Positions 1 through 7,116 of a DNA stretch of 15,022 bases are shown piece by piece (position 1 is the first letter of the stretch; every line of letters starts with the position of its first letter). This DNA comes from Collinsella sp. (lineage in GTDB: Bacteria; Actinomycetota; Coriobacteriia; Coriobacteriales; Coriobacteriaceae): contig DYAA01000183.1 in assembly GCA_019419405.1 (NCBI GenBank), forward strand, positions 1-15,022, given 5' to 3'. Under the pieces are notes generated by a model, which ran no database searches, had not been told where the DNA came from, and saw nothing but the letters and a program-made list of their open reading frames with translations. Both the position numbers and the translations under genes were made by a program.

Positions 1-160
1 TTTCCACCAGCTCACGCGGCAGCTTCTCTGCCACCGTCTCGAGCGCCTGACGTGCCAGCTCCGCCGGCGGTACCTGCGGCACACGAGGTTCCGCCCCGCA
101 CGCCGTCGCGACAGAAAGCCCTGCCAAGCCCCCTACGACGAGGGGCACAGTGATCTCCAT
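1..160 (-). CDS. tadB: TadB-like pilus assembly membrane protein (N-terminal fragment)
   Basis: Only about 53 codons are inside the window; the gene runs off the left edge. The start at 160 is supported by a good Shine-Dalgarno GGAGGTG a few bases upstream. The visible N-terminus (MEITVPLVVGGLAG...) is hydrophobic, like a first membrane segment, followed by a Pro/Ala-rich cytoplasmic-looking stretch. The name rests mainly on context: it begins inside the 3' end of tadA with a 28-bp overlap, and in Tad loci the gene after the TadA ATPase is usually TadB, an inner-membrane platform protein of the T2SS-F family. The diagnostic T2SF domain is outside the window, so the family is inferred rather than seen. 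Confidence 0.6.
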   Translation of the reverse strand, partial: MEITVPLVVGGLAGLSVATACGAEPRVPQVPPAELARQALETVAEKLPRELVE

Positions 161-1461
161 TCGTCCACCTCCTCTTGTGTGAGCGTCCCCGACCGCAGGC
201 CTTCTGCGATAAACGGCGGCTCGCGGTCAAGCGTCCAGGTGCGCTCGGCGGCATCGAACGTCACATAGCGCTCGAGCTCTACGCCGCCCGATGCGGCGCG
301 TCGCACCCCCGAATACGAGGAGACGAAGCGCCTGCCATCGGCGTGGCGCTCGGACATCACGATACCGTCGAGTGCCATGGCAATCTGCTCCTCGATGAGC
401 TCGCTCGGCAGATCGATGCCATAACGTGCAAGCAACGTCAGACGCACCACGGTCTCCTGTTCTGAACCCGCATGAAGCGTGGTGAGCGACCCGTCGTGGC
501 CCGTGTTCATGGCCTGCAACATGTCGCAGCACTCGGCACCGCGCACCTCGCCCACCACGATGCGGTCGGGGCGCATGCGCAGGGCATTAGTCACCAGGTC
601 GCGGATCGTCACCGCGCCCTCGCCCTCAATTGAAGCCTCGCGCGCCTCTAGGCGCACCACGTGCGGATGATGCGCAAACTTGAGCTCGGCAGAGTCCTCG
701 ATCGTCACGATGCGCTCGCCGGTGGAAATCTCACATGACAACGCGTTGAGCAGGGTGGTCTTACCAGATCCCGTGCCTCCCGCAACCGCCAGGTCCTGTC
801 GCAGCGACACCGCACACGACAGCAGCTGCGCATACCAAAGCGGCAGCGATCCCAACCCCACGAGCTCGTCCAGCGAGCAGATACGGTCCGAGAACTTTCG
901 GATGGTGAGAATCGGTCCGTCAATCGCCACAGGCGGAATCACCGCGTTGACGCGATAGCCCGTTTTGAGGCGGGCGTTGACGATGGGGCTGCGCTCGTCG
1001 ATACGGCGGCCAAGTGGCGAGATAATGCGGTCGATAAGCACACGGATCTGCTCATCATCCTCAAACGCATGCTCGATGGGGTACAAGACGCCGCCGCGTT
1101 CAAAGAAAGCCGAGCGGCAGCCGTTGATCATGATCTCGGTAACGGTGTCGTCCTCGATGAGCGGCTGCAACGGCCCCAAGCCCACCACGTCATCCAAAAT
1201 CTCGTCGATGATGGTCTCGCGCTCGGGCGTCGCGAGATCGGTCGGCTCCTCAACATTGAGCGCCGCCTCCACCGCAGGACGCAATTCCGAGCGGGCAAGT
1301 GCCGGGTCGATATAGGCGCTGATACGCGCCACTTCGTCGTAACCCATGCGGTCCATCACGGCGCGCTTGGTGCGTCGTTTCACCGCGCGGCGACGCCCCG
1401 CATCTACAGGCGTTGCCGCCGCTGCAGCGCCGGCAGCCTTAATCCTCGTTTGCAGGCTCAT
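133..1461 (-). CDS. tadA: TadA/CpaF-type pilus assembly ATPase
   Basis: A 442-residue secretion ATPase that would power Flp/Tad pilus assembly from the cytoplasmic face of the membrane. After a basic Ala-rich N-terminus, the N-terminal domain (about 45-200) carries the family stretch 'GLGPLQPLIEDDTVTEIMING' near 94-114. The RecA-like domain has Walker A GGTGSGKTT at 228-236, an Asp-box-like IEDSAEL at 254-260, a Walker B region IVVGEVRGAE at 301-310 and a His-box TGHDGSLTTLHAGS at 320-333, the order expected of CpaF/TadA. Length fits the family. The ATG overlaps the stop of tadZ by 4 bp (ATGA), so translation is probably coupled. It overlaps tadB downstream. All catalytic motifs look intact. 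Confidence 0.95.
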   Translation of the reverse strand: MSLQTRIKAAGAAAAATPVDAGRRRAVKRRTKRAVMDRMGYDEVARISAYIDPALARSELRPAVEAALNVEEPTDLATPERETIIDEILDDVVGLGPLQPLIEDDTVTEIMINGCRSAFFERGGVLYPIEHAFEDDEQIRVLIDRIISPLGRRIDERSPIVNARLKTGYRVNAVIPPVAIDGPILTIRKFSDRICSLDELVGLGSLPLWYAQLLSCAVSLRQDLAVAGGTGSGKTTLLNALSCEISTGERIVTIEDSAELKFAHHPHVVRLEAREASIEGEGAVTIRDLVTNALRMRPDRIVVGEVRGAECCDMLQAMNTGHDGSLTTLHAGSEQETVVRLTLLARYGIDLPSELIEEQIAMALDGIVMSERHADGRRFVSSYSGVRRAASGGVELERYVTFDAAERTWTLDREPPFIAEGLRSGTLTQEEVDEWRSLCPSS

Positions 1462-3110
1462 CGCTGATCACCCTCGCGCGACCAGGGAAGGCGGATACGC
1501 GGGCGTTCGGTACGCGTTGCACGGTCGGCGACCATATCGCTCCAAGGGCCGACGGCGCACCCCAGTTCCACGAGCATCTCGCGCGTGGCCTCGCGCATGC
1601 TGGTCGCAAAAGCGCTGGTCTGCCCCACCGCCTCGTCAGCGCGCCCAAACGCCATGAGCGCGGCGAGATCCTGCCCGCCATCGGCGATACGAATCTTGGA
1701 GCTCAACGCACAGGCAATCTCAAAGCGCATGGCGACGTCCTCGTCTGCCCCGCGCGCACCGAACCGGTTGAACACGGCGCTCATGCGCGTGCGCGGTACA
1801 CCTACTCGACTTGCCAGTTCGATGACGCGCGACGCCGATGTCGCGGACGACACCGCAGCATCGCCAACGACCAGGCAACGGTCGCTCGCCGCCACCGCAG
1901 CCGCCACGGCGTCGCCCCAAAAGACCGAGGTATCGATAAAGACCACGTCGGATTCGCGACGCAGGACATCAAGCAGTAGCTCCACCGGACGTGCCATGAG
2001 CTCGGCTTGCTCGGGCGCCGCGACGGGACCCCAGAGCGTAACGCCCGGCGCCACGCGCATCGATGTGGCTACGATATCCGGCTCGGTGAGCGCGCCCGCC
2101 GCCGATGGCTCGATAAGTGTCGCCATATCGCGCGGAGCATCGACGCCTAACAAGTCGTAAAGGTTTCCAAACATCAGGTCCAGGTCGAGCACGGCGGCAC
2201 GCAAGCCCAACAGCGACGATGTGTGTGCCATGGTGGCAACGATCGTCGACTTGCCGCAACCGCCCGAACCCGAAATGGCGCAGATGACCGGAGCTCGATG
2301 CGGCGAAGCGGCAGCGTCTGCCGGCGGCATCGGAGGCGGCGGGGCGGGCGTCGGTGACAGCGTCCCCGTCTCCCCCGCCGCAACCACGTGCTGCGTCCAA
2401 GCCGGCATGGCTGCTTGTTCGGTCTGCGAGGCAGGCTCGTTCTGCGCAATCTGCTCATGCTGCATCAGCGACAACTCGCCGCACCCGGCAAAGCCCTCAA
2501 CTTCATCGAGTTCATCCGCCAGATTCACGCCGTGCACGTATCCCATATCTACAGCCGGGGAATCGCCAGCATGCTGCGCCGGCCCTCCAGCGTCATCGTA
2601 TACAAGGGGGTTCCGGGGGCGCCGACCATGCTCGGCTTCCGCTTTTCCATAATCATCAACACGCGGGCCTCTTGTAGCGCGAGGCGCCCCGGGTTCCCTA
2701 TCAACAAAAGCATCGGGCTCAATCGTCATGCTCCGATCGGAATCAACCGCTCCCTCGCCCGCGCGCCCGTTGCCGCATATACTGTGTGCAGCGATGACCT
2801 CGGTCGCCCCCGCGCGAAACAGCCCCTCGATATCCGACGGATCGAGCGCTTCTATCAACACGACCACGCGACTCACGCGGCCTTCGGCCGTCAGGCGCGC
2901 AACAGTCTTGCGCAAATCTTCGGTATCAAACAGAGACGCCGCGATGATGGCAGCCCCGCGGCGCGACGGAAACGCCCGCGCCATGGAAACCAGCCCGTCC
3001 AGGTCACCCACGCGAAGCACCTGTGCACCCACATCACGGCCCTCGACTTCCCGCTGCAACAGCCCGTAATCGCCGCACGCGCAGCACGCAAGCCAGATCG
3101 CCTTCATCAC
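1458..3110 (-). CDS. tadZ: TadZ/CpaE-like pilus localisation ATPase
   Basis: A 550-residue MinD/ParA-superfamily protein; in Tad systems the TadZ/CpaE protein localises the pilus machinery. Residues about 5-110 look like a degenerate receiver-type domain (hydrophobic strands, ending 'FRAGATEVI'). Residues about 110-275 are a low-complexity acidic/Gln/Pro linker. The ATPase domain starts near 275 with P-loop SGSGGCGKST (280-289), a switch-I-like region VLDLDLMFGN (307-316) and Walker B DVVFIDT (388-394). The signature lysine of the deviant Walker A (KGGxGKS/T) is a serine here. The start is GTG at 3110 or the next codon, ATG at 3107; both overlap the cpaB stop. A basic C-terminus ends the protein. 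The length is above average because of the linker. Confidence 0.87.
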   Translation of the reverse strand: MMKAIWLACCACGDYGLLQREVEGRDVGAQVLRVGDLDGLVSMARAFPSRRGAAIIAASLFDTEDLRKTVARLTAEGRVSRVVVLIEALDPSDIEGLFRAGATEVIAAHSICGNGRAGEGAVDSDRSMTIEPDAFVDREPGAPRATRGPRVDDYGKAEAEHGRRPRNPLVYDDAGGPAQHAGDSPAVDMGYVHGVNLADELDEVEGFAGCGELSLMQHEQIAQNEPASQTEQAAMPAWTQHVVAAGETGTLSPTPAPPPPMPPADAAASPHRAPVICAISGSGGCGKSTIVATMAHTSSLLGLRAAVLDLDLMFGNLYDLLGVDAPRDMATLIEPSAAGALTEPDIVATSMRVAPGVTLWGPVAAPEQAELMARPVELLLDVLRRESDVVFIDTSVFWGDAVAAAVAASDRCLVVGDAAVSSATSASRVIELASRVGVPRTRMSAVFNRFGARGADEDVAMRFEIACALSSKIRIADGGQDLAALMAFGRADEAVGQTSAFATSMREATREMLVELGCAVGPWSDMVADRATRTERPRIRLPWSREGDQR

Positions 3111-3766
3111 TCGTCGCCTCCGCTCTTTTTGCCGCGCGCCGTGGCGGGAATCGTCAAGCTGACCGTTCCCTTGCCCGAGGCTCCCAGCAGTTCCTTGACG
3201 TCTTCGGGGTCAGCCGCCAGCGTCACCCATTCGATCTTGCCCTCGCGCGTGGCACCGGAATCCTCGCTGGTATCGATCACGTACGCACCGCACAGCCGAT
3301 CGGTCACGCCGTCTTTTTGCACATACACATCCACGTAGCTGCCCACGCCCGCAGCACCGCCGACCGAGTGCTCGGCATCGACCGCCACCGAAACGGCGAC
3401 CTTGCCCTTAGGCACCTCGAGCTTGTGGCTCTCGGCCTTGGTGTAGACATTGCAGATCACGGCGTTTTTGGGAATACGCGAAGTCGTCACGTCGCCGCGC
3501 ACCTGGCGCAGCTCGGTCGCCGCGTCACGCGGCAGCAGGCTCGTCAGCCATTCCTGGGTTATGACATTGGTCTCATCGAGGGTCTCGCCCACATCGATAT
3601 CGCGCGCCGCGACGCATACCTCGACGCGATCGCCACCGTACTTGGCCAAGGTCTCAGCCTGGACCTGTTCGGCTCGTGAGCGGATCGACGAGCCGTAAGC
3701 CATGCAGAGCAGCGCAGCGAGCACGCCCGCGACCAGACTGATGGCGATGCGCTTGCTCTTGTTCAC
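3107..3766 (-). CDS. cpaB: CpaB/RcpC Flp pilus assembly protein (SAF domain)
   Basis: 219 residues from the preferred GTG at 3766, which is preceded by GAGGAG at 6-base spacing. An in-frame ATG at 3781 would add five residues but lacks a ribosome site, because the SD would lie inside the gene. Residues 6-25 form one membrane anchor. A SAF-type domain follows (about 47-108, 'VCVAARDIDVGETL' to 'IPKNAVICN'), then the RcpC/CpaB domain (about 115-200) with 'GKVAVSVAVDAEHSVGG' and 'GSYVDVYV'. The protein ends in a basic/acidic tail. In diderms CpaB works with the CpaC secretin; no secretin gene follows here, as expected for a one-membrane cell. It is the first visible gene of the tad operon. Confidence 0.9.
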   Translation of the reverse strand: MNKSKRIAISLVAGVLAALLCMAYGSSIRSRAEQVQAETLAKYGGDRVEVCVAARDIDVGETLDETNVITQEWLTSLLPRDAATELRQVRGDVTTSRIPKNAVICNVYTKAESHKLEVPKGKVAVSVAVDAEHSVGGAAGVGSYVDVYVQKDGVTDRLCGAYVIDTSEDSGATREGKIEWVTLAADPEDVKELLGASGKGTVSLTIPATARGKKSGGDE

Positions 3767-3840
3767 GGCCGCTCCTCTCATGGCAGTGCCGGGCGAATGC
3801 CCGTACCACCATTGTCTGGACGGTCAGAGCGCAAAGCGGC

Positions 3841-3869
3841 GCAATCGCGATCTTGGTTTTCGATGTCAA
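3841..3869 (-). promoter_or_regulatory. Candidate promoter of the tad operon
   Basis: Reading the minus strand, a perfect -35 hexamer TTGACA lies at 3869-3864. A spacer of 17 leads to a poor -10 (GATTGC, 3846-3841). It sits about 75-100 bp before the cpaB start. The -35 lies inside an inverted repeat (TTGGTTT ... AAACCAA). The weak -10 suggests an activator or a different true start site. Confidence 0.35.
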
Positions 3870-3876
3870 ACCAATC

Positions 3877-3936
3877 GCTGACCAAAAGCTGACCTGCCCG
3901 TCAAGCTCGTGGCAAGGTTTTGGTCAGCACGTCAGC
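3877..3936. repeat. Cluster of GCTGAC/GTCAGC repeats upstream of tad operon
   Basis: Four copies of the hexamer GCTGAC or its reverse complement fall within 60 bp: 3877-3882, 3888-3893, 3923-3928 and 3931-3936. The first two are 11 bp apart, about one helical turn. Two of them form the ends of a perfect 11-bp inverted repeat, GCTGACCAAAA (3877-3887) and TTTTGGTCAGC (3918-3928). The cluster lies directly upstream of the TTGACA element, a position expected for activator sites. It could alternatively form a hairpin in a transcript coming from further upstream. Confidence 0.5.
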
Positions 3937-3966
3937 AAACTGCATGTTTCGAGGCTTTTCCGCAGC

Positions 3967-4000
3967 AAAAAAGCCGTCTCCCGAACAGTTGGGAGACGGC
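3967..4000 (-). terminator. Intrinsic terminator after rsgA
   Basis: A perfect 10-bp stem GCCGTCTCCC / GGGAGACGGC (3973-3982 and 3991-4000) with an 8-base loop is followed on the minus strand by a run of six T. It lies 19 bp beyond the rsgA stop and separates rsgA from the tad operon. Confidence 0.9.
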
Positions 4001-4018
4001 TGTCATAGGAAAAATCAA

Positions 4019-5203
4019 TTACAGATGGACATCGGGATCGAGCATTTGAGCGCTCACGCGCATGGATGACGCCAGGTTTTGGAACGTTTCCAGACGCAGG
4101 CTGTCAATCTGCCCGGCGTCCTCGGCCTCGCGAACGGCGCAACCCGGCTCATGGGTATGCGTGCAATCGCCAAACCGGCACGCGCGCGATGCCTCGACAA
4201 TCTCGGGGAAGGCGCGGGCCAGCCCCCGCTCGTGACCCACGAGCGGTAGGCTGCGCAGACCCGGGGCATCGGCGATCACGCCGGCGTCGCCCGGCAGCGC
4301 CACCATCACGCGCGCGACGGTAGTGTGACGGCCCTGGTCGTCGCGTTCGCGCACACCGCCGGTCGCCAACGTATCGTGGCCCAGCAGTGCATTGAGCAGC
4401 GTCGACTTGCCGGCACCCGACTCGCCCAGAATCATGGCGCAGCTCCCGACAGGCACGCAGGCACGGACCTCGTCCAGGCCGCGGCCCTCGGCAGAGGACG
4501 TCACGATCACGCGCACGTCCGGACCCACCAGGCGGCGCACGCGATCCAGATCGCGCTCGAGCTCCCCGGCATCGCAGCGGTCAGCTTTGGTGAGTACCAC
4601 CACCGGTTCGGCATCGCAGTCGAGCGCCAACACCAGCGAGCGCGCCACGCGGTCGAGCAGCACCTCGCCGGCACCGAGCGCCTGCACGATTAGCACGCTA
4701 TCCACGTTGGAGCAGAGCACCTGGCGCTCTCCGCGGGCATGGCCGCGCCAACGCTCAAAGCTCGTACGGCGCGGCAGCACGCACTCAATCACGCCCATAT
4801 CGTGCCCGGGAGCGCGGCGCACCGCCACACGATCGCCCACGGCAGGCAGCAGGACCTCGTCCCCACCGCGCGACTTGGCAAATCCCACGGCATGCTCGGC
4901 GCGGAAGGTATCGTCGGCAGTCGCCACCAGTGGAAACCCGCGATCCAAGCGCACCGCGGCGCCAAGCTGCATCTGCTCGGGCTCCTCGACATGCGCGCAG
5001 AAATCATCAAAGGCAGCCTGCTGGGCTTCATCGACCGGCAGGTCATCAAACGCCGGAACGTCCCGCAGCGCGTCAAGCCCCGGTACACTCGCCAGCAACT
5101 CCTCAGCAGATGCAGGGGGTTCGGTCGCGAGCTTCCGACGACGATCACGCTTAGCCCGCGCCCCCGTCGTCTTTTTCTTCGCCTTAGCCTTAGCCTTGCC
5201 CAC
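4019..5203 (-). CDS. rsgA: Ribosome small-subunit-dependent GTPase A
   Basis: 394 residues from the preferred GTG at 5203, which follows GGGAGG at 5 bases; a GTG at 5227 is possible but has no SD. RsgA (YjeQ) is a circularly permuted GTPase that acts in late 30S maturation. A Lys/Arg-rich tail (2-24), probably RNA-binding, and an acidic region precede an OB-fold (about 80-145). The motifs run in permuted order: TKAD (G4, 205-208), SSAEG (G5, 236-240), GESGAGKST (G1, 260-268), GRHTT (G2, 291-295) and DAPG (G3, 312-315). The zinc knuckle is complete: C342, C347, H349 and C355 with the family spacing. It is longer than typical family members (about 300-350) because of its N-terminus. It ends at a strong terminator and may be co-transcribed with the HTH gene 41 bp upstream. 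Confidence 0.96.
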   Translation of the reverse strand: MGKAKAKAKKKTTGARAKRDRRRKLATEPPASAEELLASVPGLDALRDVPAFDDLPVDEAQQAAFDDFCAHVEEPEQMQLGAAVRLDRGFPLVATADDTFRAEHAVGFAKSRGGDEVLLPAVGDRVAVRRAPGHDMGVIECVLPRRTSFERWRGHARGERQVLCSNVDSVLIVQALGAGEVLLDRVARSLVLALDCDAEPVVVLTKADRCDAGELERDLDRVRRLVGPDVRVIVTSSAEGRGLDEVRACVPVGSCAMILGESGAGKSTLLNALLGHDTLATGGVRERDDQGRHTTVARVMVALPGDAGVIADAPGLRSLPLVGHERGLARAFPEIVEASRACRFGDCTHTHEPGCAVREAEDAGQIDSLRLETFQNLASSMRVSAQMLDPDVHL

Positions 5204-5244
5204 AAACGCCTCCCAGCACAAAACCACACAACTGAGCAGGTATT

Positions 5245-5496
5245 TTAACGCATTGTTCCGTCCGACTTACCAAATGCTGCGGCGTACTCGTCATCATCCA
5301 TCCAATCGATGATGTCGCCGGGCTTGCAATGAAGCGCCTCGCACATTGCTTGAAGTGTAGAAAAGCGGATCCCCTTGAGTCTTCCCGTTTTAATTCGAGA
5401 CAGATTAACAGGCGATATTCCAATGATTTCGGCAAGTTCCTGCGACGAGATTTTACGGTCCGCCATCACGCGGTCAAGACGCATAACAATCGGCAC
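5245..5496 (-). CDS. YozG-type XRE/Cro helix-turn-helix regulator
   Basis: An 83-residue DNA-binding protein with a single HTH. The layout 'RLDRVMADRKISSQELAE' (6-23), recognition region 'IGISPVNLSRIKTGRLK' (25-41) and 'FSTLQAMCEALHCKPGDII' (45-63) closely follows the YozG family as I know it. The GTG start (5496) is 11 bp after the DUF2975 stop and has a G-rich SD (GGGGGTGG). A later in-frame ATG (5484) would cut the family's conserved N-terminus. DUF2975 membrane proteins are often paired with such regulators, so the two probably work together. It may bind its own promoter or the facing promoter of the three-gene operon. It has an acidic tail (DDDE) not needed for DNA binding. Confidence 0.88.
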   Translation of the reverse strand: MPIVMRLDRVMADRKISSQELAEIIGISPVNLSRIKTGRLKGIRFSTLQAMCEALHCKPGDIIDWMDDDEYAAAFGKSDGTMR

Positions 5497-5507
5497 CGTG
5501 CCACCCC

Positions 5508-5996
5508 CTAGAGAATCTCGTCTGCATCTTCCTGCAATACCCTACCGTATTCAAAGACCCCCGCCAACGCAAAGAAAACGAGTCCGTAAGAAAGCGATTG
5601 AAAATCAAACTCGGGAAACACGGGCTCAGCCGTTCCAAGAACATTGCTGTATGGCAATTGAATCGTCGGCCATATGATGCTGATGACGGCTTTTACCGAC
5701 ATCAGGAGGCCAGCCGCGACCAAAATCCTGGTCTGCCACTTACCAAAAGGACGACCCTCATGCCTGACTTTCGCCGTCAGAATCGTAAACAGAAGAAACG
5801 TTGCAGCGTCGCAAAGCGTGCTAACCATAAACAAGAGCAGAAATCCGCCGCTCACCGCAGAGATACCCTCGATGAGCAACAGGTTCGCAAGATGAACGAA
5901 CAACACCACGCAACATAGCGCTTGAACCGCCAGGGCGATACAGAAGATTGTCAGAAAACTCGTCGTCAACCGCAGATGTATATCGCGATCTTTCAT
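5508..5996 (-). CDS. DUF2975 four-helix membrane protein
   Basis: 162 residues from the ATG at 5996, chosen because an excellent SD (AAGGAGGAG) lies just before it; the longer reading from 6068 has none. Four membrane segments are visible, about 12-40, 46-75, 88-110 and 134-152. The C-terminal signature 'GLVFFALAGVFEYGRVLQ' followed by DADEIL, and the 'GRPFGKWQTRILVAAG' region (81-96), match the DUF2975 pattern. The biochemical role of this family is not known to me; it normally sits beside a YozG-like regulator, as here, which suggests a sensor or modulator role in the membrane. It is transcribed divergently from the accessory operon and shares its less GC-rich composition. Confidence 0.85.
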   Translation of the reverse strand: MKDRDIHLRLTTSFLTIFCIALAVQALCCVVLFVHLANLLLIEGISAVSGGFLLLFMVSTLCDAATFLLFTILTAKVRHEGRPFGKWQTRILVAAGLLMSVKAVISIIWPTIQLPYSNVLGTAEPVFPEFDFQSLSYGLVFFALAGVFEYGRVLQEDADEIL

Positions 5997-6157
5997 TTCT
6001 CCTCCTTTTTTCCTTATTTCCCTGCGTTCATTGTACTTTTCAATCCAACCGCTCTCGCTCAAAACCATTTACCGGCAAATCGATACCGTTCATTTTAAAG
6101 AATCTTTATTTAATGTTTTATATAAATTAATTTAACTTTATAGAGTTTGGAGGACCC
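5997..6157. promoter_or_regulatory. Divergent promoter region of the accessory patch
   Basis: 161 very AT-rich bases between the DUF2975 gene and the three-gene operon. A plus-strand candidate -10 TATAAA is at 6121-6126 with no good -35. A minus-strand candidate -10 TACAAT is at 6035-6030. Two symmetric elements could be operators: TAAAG-AAT-CTTTA (6096-6108) and the perfect 12-bp palindrome TAAATTAATTTA (6123-6134), which overlaps the plus-strand -10. A strong SD (GGAGG, 6149-6153) serves the plus operon. Binding by the adjacent HTH protein is an inference. Confidence 0.45.
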
Positions 6158-6592
6158 ATGAGAAAGCAAACCGTCCTTATCCTTATCTTATCGCTGTCCC
6201 TTTTCGCCCTCTTCTCGTCAGTACGAACCAATTCCGATCCAATCAATATCTCATTGCCCGAATTTCGATCGAAATTAAGCAAAGGCGAATCTTTTATCGT
6301 GCAAATTGAGCTGGAGGGCTGCCCGGCCTGTGAAGAACTCCGTGCGGCAGAGCGCTCGCTTTCGCCGAGTCTCAAGAACGACATCGAGATCCTCGTTGTC
6401 CCTAAGAGCCAAAAGGAAGTTGATAGGGAAACACTTAAGGCGCTTCTGCCGTCATTCGAGTTTTATCCTTCAATTTTTGCCATCTCTGAAGGAAAGATAG
6501 CGTCCGAGTTCGACCTTTCCACGCTTGATTCGTTTGAAATGCGTTTCACGGATTGGAGGCTGAATCTGAACAACACAGCAATGTCAAGCTAA
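6158..6592 (+). CDS. Exported/anchored thioredoxin-fold protein (CPAC)
   Basis: 144 residues with an N-terminal signal or anchor (basic RKQ, then hydrophobic 5-22). The thioredoxin-like part has the strand 'SFIVQIELEGCPACEEL' with redox site C55-P-A-C58 and a cis-Pro loop 'YPSIF' with P104. These are the only two cysteines, so it looks like a dedicated thiol-disulfide exchange protein outside the membrane. The CPAC site and small size recall bacteriocin-accessory thioredoxins (PedC/BrcD type), but I cannot claim membership. It is the first gene of a three-gene operon; the next gene encodes a secreted protein with exactly two mature cysteines, a plausible substrate. The start is fixed by GGAGG four bases upstream. 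Codons are more AT-rich than in neighbouring genes. Confidence 0.75.
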   Translation: MRKQTVLILILSLSLFALFSSVRTNSDPINISLPEFRSKLSKGESFIVQIELEGCPACEELRAAERSLSPSLKNDIEILVVPKSQKEVDRETLKALLPSFEFYPSIFAISEGKIASEFDLSTLDSFEMRFTDWRLNLNNTAMSS

Positions 6593-6609
6593 ATGTCAGG
6601 AGGATACAC

Positions 6610-7107
6610 ATGCTACGCAACGTTCCCGTAAGCCGTAAGTCATTCATCGCAAGCGCAGTTGCGCTTTGCTCAATTGCCATTTCACCAAAGCAATCTAAGG
6701 CGCAACCTCTTGAAGTAGAGTTCCCTTCTGCCGAAGAGTACATTGAAGCTGTCAATGAGTCCGGCACAGGATGGACGACATACGCACTAGATGAAAACGG
6801 AGATGTCCAAATTATCGATCGATTCCAGACCCTGTCTTTGGATGATTTAGCAACTGCCACACGCGGCGCTAAAGAATGGATCGTCAAAATTGCCATTTTT
6901 ATTGGAAAAGAACTCATCGGCTATGTAACGGGGCTTGTAATCGACGGACTGATTAAGAAGATCATAAGCAAAACCGGAGGTACTTGGCCTGAGTATGCAG
7001 CAAAGCAACTCCTTGGACACCCCGTACCCGCAGGCAACGCGTACCGTCTACCTTGCAGCGTCTATCCCCCCAACTCCGGAGAATACATTCGTTGTATAAA
7101 TAGTTAG
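6610..7107 (+). CDS. Secreted protein of unknown family with Gly-rich hydrophobic helix
   Basis: 165 residues from the ATG at 6610, chosen for AGGAGG six bases upstream; an in-frame ATG at 6553 lies inside the previous gene and has no SD. I do not recognise the family. Seen directly: a signal peptide (basic 1-10, hydrophobic 11-24, SKA-Q cleavage-like site at 31/32); an acidic, Thr/Asp-rich region (about 33-85); one long hydrophobic/amphipathic segment (about 90-120) with glycines G99, G104, G108 and G113, including one GxxxG, bounded by Lys; then a Gly/Pro-rich tail with C149 and C162, the only cysteines of the mature form. This looks like a soluble domain, a membrane-inserting helix and a disulfide loop. 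A bacteriocin-like or other membrane-active effector is possible; an adhesin or structural role cannot be excluded. Confidence 0.72.
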   Translation: MLRNVPVSRKSFIASAVALCSIAISPKQSKAQPLEVEFPSAEEYIEAVNESGTGWTTYALDENGDVQIIDRFQTLSLDDLATATRGAKEWIVKIAIFIGKELIGYVTGLVIDGLIKKIISKTGGTWPEYAAKQLLGHPVPAGNAYRLPCSVYPPNSGEYIRCINS

Positions 7108-7116
7108 GATACGGCT

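Noticed and set aside
2388..3338. 316-codon plus-strand open frame opposite tadZ/cpaB
   Set aside because: Shadow of real coding on the other strand; it crosses the tadZ/cpaB junction and has no recognisable domain.
6127..6917. Minus-strand frames opposite the accessory operon
   Set aside because: They overlap genes with clear SDs, a signal peptide and a CPAC motif; no independent support.
6961..7104. Lactococcin 972-like reading of the secreted protein because of its GGTW motif
   Set aside because: Only four residues match; the rest of the expected pattern is missing and the protein is much longer.
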